Origin: Poa pratensis
Lineage: Eukaryota; Streptophyta; Magnoliopsida; Poales; Poaceae
Assembly: GCA_947311845.1 (NCBI GenBank)
Contig: CAMZMU010000116.1
Span: 5,843,196-5,907,195, forward strand
Length of the DNA: 64,000 nucleotides
Direction of reading: 5' to 3'
The notes beneath the pieces are model-generated. The model was not told the origin of the DNA. It worked only from the letters and a program-made list of their open reading frames with translations, and did not search any database. This document shows, in pieces, positions 44,604 to 55,824 of the stretch. The number at the start of each line of letters is the position of its first letter. Position 1 is the first letter of the stretch. The translations under genes were made by a program, and so were the position numbers.

Positions 44604-47379
44604 CTAGTTGAGTGCCCGTGCGTTGCTACGGTGAGCCAAGTTTTTTTCCTCCTGGCACATGACGATGTAACACACGTGCACATTGTGGTGTGTAGAATAA
44701 AAAGTCACATGGTATTCCAAAGTATTAAGATTCAACTTTGCTTGCATCGCCGTGGTTATATTCAAATTTGATTTTACAAATTCACCCTCAGAATTCCAAA
44801 TCATTGCAAATCCTACTCCGCGCGCACGCACCTCCCATCGTGTCCTACCTCCTATCTCCATCGGTCCTCCCCCGCAGGCCGCAGCCTCCCAGGTCCTCCC
44901 GCTGACTTCCCGCAGTCCTCGCACCAGTTCCTCCGCGCCAGGTCTTCTCGCCGTCCTCCCGCTCTAGCGACAGAGACGCCTAGCAGTTCGATGTGCTGAA
45001 TCTCGCGAAGGGGGCCCCTCGTCCTTGAAGCACGCAAAGCTCCTTAGCGAGGGCGTCCGATCCTTCCTCGCTGGCACTCTTCCTCAACTTCGCCGCCGTA
45101 CCGCGGCCGGTCCTTCTTGACGCCGGCGACCGCGCGCAGCGCTCCTCAGCTAGGGCATCTGAGCCTTCCTCGCCGGCGCCGTCTGCAGCTCCCTTCGCAG
45201 CTCCGTCTGTGGACGAGGAGGACGTAGCTCTTGCGTGCCTGCGAACAATTGAGTTCTGTTTTCAAAGAACCACATGCAATTTTGAAAAATTGTAACCTGT
45301 CAGGATTAATCTAATCTGAAGAACAAATTTGAACTCCTGTGAATCTCTGAAAACAATTGCACGACCTTGAAAATGACAGCATTTGAAGCTCTGAAAACTC
45401 TGAAGATGACAGTACTCTAAATCATGTGCAATTCTGGTTGTGGATGTGCAATTCTGGTTGTGGGTGCAGTTCTGACTATTCTGGCAAAATTTGCATCTCC
45501 TGATGGCTTTTATCAAGATCATTGTGTTCAAGCTAATAAATTATCCAGAATGTTCAACCACGAGCATGTGTGATCCCTTGGGTGATGTTGTTGATTTCCA
45601 TTGGTTTTTCTGTTCAAAGAAGGGGTGGAAGCAAGCTCAATATTCCTCAAACTTACAACTGGCTTATAACTTGTCATGTTATAATAACCTCAAGTACTGG
45701 AGTATATATTTGCAGCTTTTTGAATCCGTTAAAATGACATGTAACCTGTAACCTCCAGTTTAGCAAGTAGACATCCAAACGGCAGCTCCAGCACGGTCTC
45801 GCCGGCAGCTCCAGTTTGACGATGAGAGTTTCAGCTCATCTCAGCTTGTCGCCACTGAAAAAGTAAATTAATGTTTCAGTGTAGTCTAATGGTCTACACT
45901 AAAATTCAGCAAGTGTAGATAAAATTCAGGAGTAAGATTCAGGGACAGTAAGTCTTGCTAAAATACCACATGGTTCAGCAAGTGTAGATACCACATGGTC
46001 TTGCTAAAAGCTCAACCCCCTCAGCCTCATCTTTTCCTCTCTCACTCATACATACTCCCTTGCTACCATGTCTAGGAGAAGATTGCTGTGATGGACCTAT
46101 AGTAGAACAATAAGTTGCAACTTAAACCTGCACTAAGATTAAGCGTGATCTTTTCTAATGTCGTTTTCACAACGGACAAGGAGAAAGGATTATATTCAGC
46201 GGTAACTAAATTTCACGCTTTCTTGTCACGGTAATAGTTGTGCTTCCAGCCAATGCGTAATAAGTAGGTTTGACACGCACGCGACTGAAAATGTTGGTCT
46301 GCCAAACCAGTGACAAGTGCCATCCAACCCTAATTTGATGCAGTGAGGCAAAATTCTTGCAGGCCAAATACAAATTTAACCTAACACGACATAATTGTAA
46401 TTATTAAGGCAGGCCACTCCTGACTGAATCTTGAAGCGTAACAGGATCACATGGAAACAATTTCCAACGAGCTGCACCGTGAATCGAAAATACCTGATCG
46501 GAATCAACTCACCTCTGACCTTGTTGCAGAAGGGGCATGCCCGCTACTGGTACAACACGACGTTCTACGGCAGCATATCCGCGGGCAGGCGCTCCATGGC
46601 TTGCACCTCGGCCGCTGCCACCGTGGCAAAGGTCAGGAGAAGGAGACCGTGACGCCGAAGCCAGCTGCAGGGATTGCCCAAGCGGCCGCTCCCCACGGCC
46701 GCGGCGGGGGATGCCGTGGAGCGCCCGTGCGGAGAGGAGCAGCGATGGGGATGCGAGGGTGTGCGCTGCGCGAAGCGCACTCATCGTGGCGGGTAGGGTT
46801 CGGCGACAGGGAAGGGGATGACTTACGAAGATGGAGAGGACGGGTAGAGCGGCGTCAATGGCGACCTCACGGCGGCGTCGTACGGATGGGCGGGTAGCCG
46901 CCGGAGGTGGGCGTGGGCACATCCATGGCGACCTCAAGGCGGATGCGTGGGCGTTTAACTCATCGGAGGCAGGCACATGAGCGCGGCGCCGGCGGCGGCG
47001 TTGTGCGGATGGACGGGTAACGTGTCCGAGGTGGGCGCGGGCTCATCCATGGCGACCTCAAGGCGGAGTCCGTGGGCGAGAATCACGTCGGATGCGCGGG
47101 GAGCGTCAGTGGCTACATCGATGAGGAGGAGTCCGGCGACCTCGGGGCTAGGGAGCCGTCGCGCCCTGGTCTAGCGCCGCCGCCGCCACGCTCGCACAAA
47201 GAGGATAGAGGGATACGGGGAAGGGTTTTCTTTCACAAGCGAAAGAGAAAGGTTAGCGGGCCGGTGACTTTTTCTGGCCCATATATTCGCGAGAGAAGGC
47301 AGAAAACCTGGGGGCAGAATCGGGAGGCAGAATTTTCTGCCGGGTTACACCATCACCAACTCCCATTTAATAGTAAAGA
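44604..47379 (-). mobile_element. Helitron with both canonical ends, 2776 bp
   Basis: Minus strand 5' end: A|TCTTTACTATTAAATGGGAG at 47379. 3' end: CCGTAGCAACGCACGGGCAC followed by TCAACTAG|T at 44604. The 3' sequence forms a CCGT/ACGG hairpin about 12 bp from CTAG. Insertion between A and T without target duplication is the Helitron rule. Interior: GC-rich stretches at 46.5-47.3 kb and 44.8-45.2 kb with exon-like character, AT-rich in between, and no helicase. It is non-autonomous; its 3' motif is a common cereal family. Confidence 0.85.
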
Positions 47380-47700
47380 TCCAATGGCATAAGTGCCTAA
47401 CTGAGATGGACTGTTAATCTTGTCCATTGATTGGCCAATGGATCAAATGCTTCTCCTACTGCTAATTCATGTACCTCTTTTTTTTCCGAAAGAAGTCCAT
47501 ATATATACGCGTAGTCTGATTTTAGCTTAAAGTAGGAACCAAAAAAAAAGAACAATCCTTCTTAGAGAACGAGGGTATGCGCGATCTCTGCTCTCATGCA
47601 CCAACCTCACAAGATGAAAATGTTAGGAAAAACTAGTCAATTTGAGAAACCAAAACAACCCCACAACAAGATTACATGTCCCACTTGTGCCACTCTAATA

Positions 47701-47953
47701 CCCCCTTAGTTTTTATATGCAGGGTGTATAAGTTTCGTCTTGAAAATAAAAAAAATGCTAATGGAGGAAAAAATTACCACCAGTTTCGGGCAGAATTACC
47801 TCTGCCTAACTGACTTGAGAAAAAGAGGAGTTTGCATGAGATAAGGAAACATAATCAAATAAAAAAATTCAGATGAGTGGTGGAAAGAAGTACACTTTAC
47901 ATTTTGATTTTTTCTCAAAACCTTAGGCACCTTAAATCAAGGAATGGAGGGAG
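47701..47953. mobile_element. Stowaway-like MITE, 253 bp
   Basis: Starts after TA with CCCCCTTAGTTTTTATATGC and ends GGAATGGAGGGAG before TA (47954-47955). Ends match imperfectly. Confidence 0.6.
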
Positions 47954-48539
47954 TAGTATCGTACCATCTCCAAATGGTTCTACACCAAGGCATGCTAGGC
48001 CGGCCCTCTAGTGGTTGAAGTGAGGTCAATGTACCTATCTAGTGGGTAGGAGTGTGTATAATGCACAATTAGTGAAAACTATTTTTGGGGCTAAAACGAA
48101 GCACATTACCGTGATTTCAAAATAGCCTAACATAAAAGGCACACCTAACCCGGTTTTGAGCCTTAAGTTGTTTACTCATCCTAGATAAGAAGTCCTAAAC
48201 ATTATTTTTGTGAATCAAGTCCTAAACATATTCAAGACCCTCTTTGTTGGTGGAAGACACCAAGACACGAATATCGTTCGCCACAAAAGTCATGCAAAAG
48301 GAAAAGAGAGAAACAAATGTTGAATCTTTTTCTTTTTATCGCTATAGCAACCCCTCTTGTCGAGGGATAAAGGGACTATCTATCGTCACCTTATTCAAAC
48401 ATCCAAGTAGTAATATCTCCTAAGAGTGGAATGTGTCTGAGCGAATCACAACAACATATTGTACCCTGAAGATACCAAAAAATCAAAATAGGGGCACTTA
48501 CAATTTGTGACATACTAGTTCGGTCAAGAGGAGAAAAAA

Positions 48540-49130
48540 AGGTGATCCAGAGACATCTAGGGCTTCCGCCCCTGCTGGTGATGCAACCGGTCCGTCCTGC
48601 TTCCGGTGGCCCTTCAGGCTTTGGAGGTGTGGGGAACCCCGGACTCTCGCCAGTGGGAGGGTTCTCATTTCCTTTGTTAGTTAGTTTTCATGTCTTCGTC
48701 GGCGGTGGTGATTGCATGTGAGTGTCCGAATAAGGTCATTTCTGTCTTATCGTCGCTTCGGTGATGCGCTAACGTCAGCGGAGGGTGAGTGGAGCTGTGT
48801 GTCTGACCGTCTCCTTTGGTCTTGTTTATTTTCGTGTTTGTTGGTGTGGTTTCATGTATGACCCTTCCAATTTAAGGTTCTCATTATCGGCGATGGTTTA
48901 TTCTCTGGTGTGTTGGTACTTTGAGGCCTTGACACGACGACTTCATGTATGTCTACTACGACAAGCTCTACTATAAAAATATTTTCCTGTGTTTGGTGAG
49001 GAAGAGGCGAGGACGGTGGAGGGCCTTCAACACACTCTAATGCTTGTAATTGTTGCTAGGTTATAAAATGATATATTTATAATTGTTATTTTTGGATTTA
49101 TTTGTACCACTGTCAGATGATTATTAATGG
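48540..49130 (+). mobile_element. Decayed retroposon 3' region (probable)
   Basis: GC/GT-rich sequence without a sustained ORF passes into an AT-rich tail (TTGTAATTGTTGCTAGG, then TTTATTTGTACC). The style resembles the retroposon at 5.8-7.3 kb read on its sense strand. No poly(A) or target duplication was found. Confidence 0.35.
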
Positions 49131-51555
49131 ATTGGTGGACCTTTTTTTTTGTAAAAAATGACAAAATCTATATATCCAGCTGCAAAAAAGTGGCGATGAT
49201 CCCAGCCCAACCTGCAAGGATTCTCAATGTGGATATAGACGCAAAAGTAAGCAAGTTGACTCTGATGATCATGGTAAGACAACATTGAGAGTTTGAGACA
49301 CACGTAGAGGGGTCTTGTCCATTTTATCTTCTCTAAATAATTGTTGTACTTGTGCAACCCTTTTATAAGGACATGAGGTGGATTTGTGGTGATGTAAAAT
49401 GTCGCATCTCTCTACCCAAACCTTATTTTTTAAGCAACTCAAGGGCAGGACACGAGACAACGATAATGGTGATTTTTATTTTATTTAGAAAAAATTTGAA
49501 TTTGACTTTCTTCATCTTCACATACTGTAGATTTGCTAATATTTCCCGAGATCTTGCAGTTTACTTCCAAACAAGCACAACATGTTTGACTCTTTCTAGG
49601 GATGAATAGGTTCATACTTTGTCTTGAAAAGTAAGAGGCTTCTATCTTTCTCTAGATTGAGGTCATGATCAATGGAATCCGTGCAACAAAGTGAGAAATA
49701 CGTATTACCTAGTTAATTACCCGCCAAAAATTTGAAATATAAACAACTCAATCCATGTAAACAAGATTCATGCAAGAATTTTGCATGAGAGCTCTTCAAT
49801 TAAGGCTTTTCTCTTCATACCACAATATTATTCTTCATCAAGACCATTCATAAGGAATCATTCCTATCTCTGTGGGAAATTCCATTATAATTTTTTTAAG
49901 ATACTATTATTTTGCAGAATTATAGTAAGAAAACATTATGAAGCACTATGTAGTATCAAAGTTTATTTCAAGGAAAAAAGTTGTATGCATAATTTCTTTG
50001 CAACAAATGATTAGGTTTGTTTTTCATATCTTACCATGTGTGGATCAAGATATATTTTGTGCATTCAGTTCGTGCATTACATAACAAGAAAATCAACCAT
50101 GCATTCATACATACGCGCAGAAAATCATGCCACAATTATTTTTTCATGAATAAATTGGAAGGGATTCTAAGATTCTTCATGTACTAGGTGAACTAGATTC
50201 TTCATGAAGAATCAAAGATACTATGAGAGAAAAATCATGAGCAAATAAAATCATAATCTATTTTCATTGTGTAAATATGAAGAGAACACCTTTTTGTTCT
50301 GTGGACAAACACGGTTAGCAAACCCGGATAAAAGTTGACCCACGCGCAACCAAGTGTGACCCAATTTGAAGTAGTAAATTACATCTTCATATTACAGAGA
50401 AGTATATAAAATAACAAATTAAGGCGTGAAATCACATGGAGGTAGGGTTCATGAGCTGAATTGGATCATTTTTTTATTTACACTGTGGATGCGTTGTGCC
50501 TAGCTATAAATTCACTTGCCCTTTGTATCACATATAAATCAATGCTAATGCAATTCAGTTTTATTAAATTGTTTGGGCCAATGGAAAAACCTTTTCATGG
50601 TCTTCACCTATTTATACTAAATATTTTTAACTCTTTACATCTCACATCATTATATTTAATTGCATTTTTAATATTAGAAAATATCTGTATTAATGGTTAT
50701 ACAACACAAACATCTATCAATGTTGCAAGTACACAATCTTAGGTAGAACACTATTTATCACCAAAATTATGTTGTTTTTCAGACTTAATTTGAAATATTT
50801 TCCTTATTCCCTATAAATTGAAAACATCATGAAAATATGAGAACAACACATTCATATAGATTTCTTTTGTTCCACTGAAATATATAATAGTATTTATTTT
50901 ATAAGCGCATATTTTAGAGTCTAAAAAATATCACGATAGAGAGTTTTCTGTACAAATCTTACGAATATCATAGTAGAGGTTTGTAGAATTAGATTGTCTA
51001 GTTTACTTTTAGATAATAAGAGTTATATAATACGTGAGCATCAACAAGTAGTTTGCCCAGAATCCCTTGCCTTGTCTCCACTAGTTGTCACGGCACATAT
51101 AGGTTCTGCTTTCACCACTATTTGATTGACAAAATGTGTGTTATTCTCTATACAAAAGTCGTATTGAATAAAAAATCTATTAGTATAAATTTTTATTGAC
51201 ATGTCTGATGTATATAATTGGTCAGGTTTATGATAAAACTTTTTTTAACGGGTTTATGATAAAACTTGAATTAGAGAAAACGAGAATGCTATGTAGATAG
51301 GCATAGATGAAACATATGCTTCCATAAAAAAATAGGACACCCACGACCCCAGCCACATTCATTTCTTGGATCAAATATATAGTGTTTGGAAAATAGAAAA
51401 AATCAAACCCCGAGCCAACACATGGACTCTCTCGCAAGTGCTGCAATCTTCTCCTACTTCTCACAAGCTAAAATCTCGACACATTGGCGTCCCTGCATGT
51501 ATCTTTACCAAGTGATGCAATTGTGAGAAGAATTAGCTTTTTTCGAAAAGGGGAT
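49131..51555. other. AT-rich interval, no gene identified
   Basis: Over 2.4 kb of low-GC sequence with only short ORFs and no terminal repeats that I can support. Confidence 0.4.
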
Positions 51556-51565
51556 ACTACGTCCC

Positions 51566-51699
51566 GCTCGGGATTCGCTGACGTTGGGGAGTCGGTGACT
51601 TTGTGGCTGACATGTGGACCCCACCTACAGTGGGCCCACTTGCCAGCGACTCAAAGTCAGGTGACGTTGAGCCCTGGCAAAGTCAGCGAATACGAGTCC
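51566..51699. mobile_element. Mutator-type MITE, 134 bp, with 10-bp target duplication
   Basis: Perfect direct repeat ACTACGTCCC at 51556-51565 and 51700-51709. The inserted block has inverted ends (GCTCGGGATTCGCTGAC against GGACTCGTATTCGCTGAC). A 9-10-bp duplication fits Mutator-like elements. It interrupts the LINE remnant. Confidence 0.75.
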
Positions 51700-51709
51700 A
51701 CTACGTCCC

Positions 51710-52151
51710 AGCATCTGGATCAATTAATGCAGACCATATGGGTTTATGTGTTGCAGCTTTCTGCGATAATATTCAAGCAATCACGGTGCCAGAACTTGCT
51801 GAAGCTCATGCGGTGCGGTTGGCTCTCACATTTGCGCGAGATGAAGGCTTGGATAATCTGATTCTGGCTACTGACTGTCTCTCGGTGGTCCAACGGATTG
51901 CTTCCAAGGAGATGGATCGTTCTCTTTGTGGATCGGTGATTCAAGACATCAAAGAGTTGGTCTCGTCTTTCTCTGCTTGTTCTGTTGTTCATGTTTTTTT
52001 TTATACATGTTCTGTTGTTCATGTTAGACGCGAGCAGAATGTTGCCGCTCATATATTAGCTCGATCTAGTGAGTCTAATGGTTGTCGCGTGTGGCGTGGT
52101 GTGTCCCCAGATTCCATCCAGGAAACAATTTGTATTGACATTATTCAGTGA
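51710..52151 (+). pseudogene. LINE RNase H domain remnant
   Basis: Open frame containing AAFCDNIQAITVPELAEAHA, LILATDCLSVVQRI and VRREQNVAAHILAR, the RNase H fold that ends plant LINE polyproteins. The catalytic E and second D are present; the first D strand is truncated. A 30-nt in-frame duplication repeats CSVVHV. The stop is followed by AATAAA-like sequence. No reverse transcriptase is nearby. A host RNase H-like gene fragment is the alternative. Confidence 0.75.
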
Positions 52152-52324
52152 TTAATAAAGCACATAATTTCAAAAATTAAGGCAGACAATCATATTTATT
52201 ACGAAGTCATCATTCAAAGTTTACAAAGTGCATAAAATGGTTACAAAGCTCAACCATCTCAATAGAAAATTGATTACATCCTTATGCGGTCGTAATTCCA
52301 TTTAAAGCCGCCGGCCCTATAGGT

Positions 52325-52911
52325 TCAACATATCCCGTGCGACTGCCGCAAACGGTTGCACCCATAGTTAGAGACTTTCTCGCCTCCACAGGGCGAAGAA
52401 AAGACTATGTACGGAGCCCATGTGTAGCCTTGAGAATAACCTGCAAAAAATGATAAACCTTTGATCTATTAAAAAACACATGGTTTCGAGTATTATATAA
52501 AGCTCAAATCAAAGCGCATATCCCCATCCTAATTAGAGATTTTCTTGATTAATAGCCAAGGTGATTAATTATTGCGAGAGATGATGCAGTAGTAGAACTG
52601 GAGCACTTGCGAGATAATATTGTCTTCATCTCTTGATCTTCATCATTTTCAGCCCTGAAAATTAGCTAAGGCGTGGTTAATTATTCCAAATGTTGCAATT
52701 CATGCCCAAGATTATGGTCGGCGTTTTGGTATGTTAATTTGGCGTGGAGAGCTACCTATCTACTTTGGGTCAGTTTTTCAAAACTCTCTATGATATTTTC
52801 GTTAGTGGCGAGTGCGGAACTACCTACTCTAGTCAAAACCATAATACCCAAGCTCTGCCATAGTATAGTATGAGATGCAGTAGGTAGAACCGTACAAGCT
52901 TTCTCATGCAT
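52325..52911 (-). other. Candidate exons of a small unknown gene
   Basis: A minus ORF of 51 codons (52911-52756, begins MHEKACTVLPTASH) lies upstream of a possible last exon (52440-52325) after a strong acceptor TTTTTTGCAG. In one frame that exon reads YSQGYTWAPYIVFSS... with four cysteines and a stop. A TATATA sequence is near 52975. I cannot join the two or name a family. Confidence 0.22.
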
Positions 52912-53577
52912 GTATACACGTGATCCACGCGTGTGTGCCAGCTCCTATAATATCTACAGAATCTGATATATGTATATATAATTTCACAAAATCTGGACCT
53001 TGCAACCCTTTAGTAAGTTGTCCTACACATCTCTATGATTGGTCATTGCTATATATTAGGTGACACTAATTAATACTATAACCTCCACTTGATTGTGCTA
53101 GACTGCTAATTTTGTCACGTCCCTCGTCTGTCTCTCTCTGAGGGATCATATACCGCTATCTATTTGCATGTATGGCTCTTAAATTTTATATTATCGCACC
53201 ATCTTCTTGTGATGCTAAGTTTGCCAACACGTTGTTAGAATTTAGAAGCAAACCCATTTTTTTAATGGGAAGAGATGTCAAAATTGGCGTCTCGTTGTTT
53301 TCATCCTAGAAGCAAACCGAAATACAGTTATGCAAGTAAGGCTAAGAATAAGAATATTGTGTGGATATGTAGGTATGACGGTCAAAACCGCATCGGTTTT
53401 CCTCAACTGGAGAAAAAAGGACAGCAAACGTAGCCAAGAAAAGTTAGACATACTGAAACTATAGGGAACGAGCGTACTGGATATGTATGAAACACTGAAA
53501 CCCTTGTTATTTTGTGCACATAAATTGAATGCAAGCTACAAAATGTAGATAACAGTTTATTTACCTTAAATACTCTT

Positions 53578-54560
53578 ATTATTTAACACTTTTAGTTCCA
53601 CATCTTGCATGGTGTGGACGTTTTAGTCCCACATCTTGTAAATTGGACATGTTTAGTACCTAAACTTGTTAAGAGTGGACTTTTAGTCCTGGAGGCCTCT
53701 GGTGTCGACACGTGTGCGCCACGGTGTCAGGTAAACTAACAGAAAACCCCCTAGCATAACTAATCTTCACCGATTCATCTATGCCCTCACGGATTAAATG
53801 TTATCCATACCGTCTCCACTGCAGAACGACCGTACGCTCGCGAGGCCACAAATCCTCCACGCAACTCGTGCGGCCGCCGGCGGAGCACTGAGATGGCGGC
53901 GTACGGACAGACGTTCTCGGTAGATTCGCTGGAGAGTACGGCCAGGTCCCCTACACCTGCCCGTTCTGCGTGGAGGCGGCGCCCTCGCGTCGGGCAGTGC
54001 AGGATACGGCGGTTTCGGCGCCCCGTCGGGCAGCGGAGGATGCGGGCAGGTCCGCTGCACCTGCTCGCGTATGGACTGGTTGACAGCGTTGGGGTGCGGC
54101 GGAGGAGGCGCCCTCAAGTCAGGCAGAGAAGGTGACGGCCTTCGAAGCGGAGAGGCAGGCGAAGCTGTACAAGAAGGTCATGCTGCTACATTATAAGCTC
54201 GCTGATTAGGAGATGAAGAGGGTCATGAAAGAGCCGACGGGTTGGAGACCGGAGTTTCCGACGAATCTGAGCCTGGAAACCCAAATTCGCATCCTACACG
54301 GTCGTCTCAATGCCAGGAACCCCTAATCTCAGCCTGAAGAAGAAGACAAGAAGATAATGCTAAAATTTGTGTTGGAAGAAGAAGATGTTGAAGATGTTGA
54401 AGAAAATTCAAAATTACCGGGCTGATATGGTATGATTTGGATTAACTGGACTAAAAAGTCCACTCTTAGCAAGTTTAGGTACTAAAACTGTCCAATTTAC
54501 AAGATGTGGGACTAAATCGTCCATCTCGTGCAAGATGTGGGACTAAAAGTGTTAAATAAT
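53578..54560. mobile_element. Non-autonomous TIR element with ~110-bp inverted repeats
   Basis: 53578-53690 and 54450-54560 are long inverted repeats (ATTATTTAACACTTTTAGT outward, then CCCACATCTTG, AAATTGGACA, GTACCTAAACTTG, AGAGTGGAC). The interior is GC rich and exon-like. One frame reads EKVTAFEAERQAKLYKK..., is broken by a TAG, then GWRPEFPTNLSLETQIRIL. Long inverted repeats suggest a Mutator-like element with captured coding sequence, but no 9-bp duplication is evident, so the superfamily is uncertain. Confidence 0.7.
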
Positions 54561-55060
54561 GTCTTGATGTCCCGTATTGCTTTTGAGTGTAACCTTGTTG
54601 TGTGCTATTTTGTGTCATAATGTCTGCTAGTAGTACTATGTTCAGCCCACTTAATTTGGCTTTAGCTTTGAAATGTACACGAGATCCATTTAGCTTGTTT
54701 GATAACAGTTTATTCCTTGTAAATGGATTAGGGCCTTTAGCTTGGAAATGTACACAAGATTCGGCCCACAATTTGGCACGCACTACTTTCTTCTTTTCCA
54801 CAGGAAATAAAAATATATAAATCTTTTCTAGATGAAAATAAATAAATGTTGGAACATGGACACATTGCCCTTAAACCAACGCTCTAATGTTATTTTCTGG
54901 CATTGTGACTAGTCGGCAGAGAATAATAACTGAAAAATCCATAAAATGAGGATATTTAAGAATCATATTATTTCAACTACAAAATGTCCTTAACATTTAA
55001 ATATAAGACAAAGTACATACTCGAATAAATATCGAAAATTGAATACTGCTTAAAAAAATC

Positions 55061-55580
55061 TCAAAATAGCTAATAGAATTGGGCAGAACATACAATGTTC
55101 CGAACAAAAACTGTGTGAATGTAGAGGCTATGTAAATTAAGTCTATGGATAAACTTTGTATTCACAAAGATAATACAAGGATCAGATCAGGACAATATAT
55201 TAACCACTTCAAACTATTGGCACAGAGATGCCTTAGAACCTTCTTTCGAATATCAAAAGAGCGCATGCAAAAGGTGCTTTTAGCTACATAAGCAGATGAC
55301 ATAATGAAAAGTCAGCAGTTAGTAGAAAATTTATTAGAAACCCAAAAAACAGAAAAAAGAAGAATCAGATTAAAAAATCTAAAAGTAAAATAAGAAATAA
55401 AGACAAAGTAGTTAAAACATATTATAAATAGGAAACTGTTTATTAGAACCTCAAAATTGATAGAATTGGGAAGAGCGTGCAATATTCCAAAAAGTGTAGA
55501 GGGTAAGTAAGTGAAATCTATGGATGATCTATTGCATTAACAAAGACCAACAAAGGATCTGGACAAGGTCCATACAACTG
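55061..55580. repeat. Diverged tandem duplication downstream of the PCO gene
   Basis: 55061-55200 and 55451-55580 share TAGAATTGGG.AGA, CAAT.TTCC, GTGTAGAGG, AAGTCTATGGAT and AAAGA.... ACAA.GGATC with many substitutions. Confidence 0.65.
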
Positions 55581-55636
55581 CTGTAAAAGCAAACAAGCAA
55601 GCATTCTTACATGACAACCTGCCATCACAAGACTGA

Positions 55637-55690
55637 CACGCACACACGCACGCACAGACACAGACACAGACACAGACACACACACACTGA
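55637..55690. repeat. CA/CAGACA microsatellite
   Basis: Mixed CACACG and (CAGACA)n followed by (CA)n, just past the 3' end of the PCO gene. Confidence 0.9.
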
Positions 55691-55824
55691 AAACCTAGGC
55701 TTCAGGCTCAATTAGCTTGCTTCTGTCTGTATTCACAAGGTTAGACGATTCTGACATCAGCTGCTTTGAGTTGAGTTCATAGCTCATCATCGGTCGTGGA
55801 AGGCTGGATGACTATGGCGGGGGG

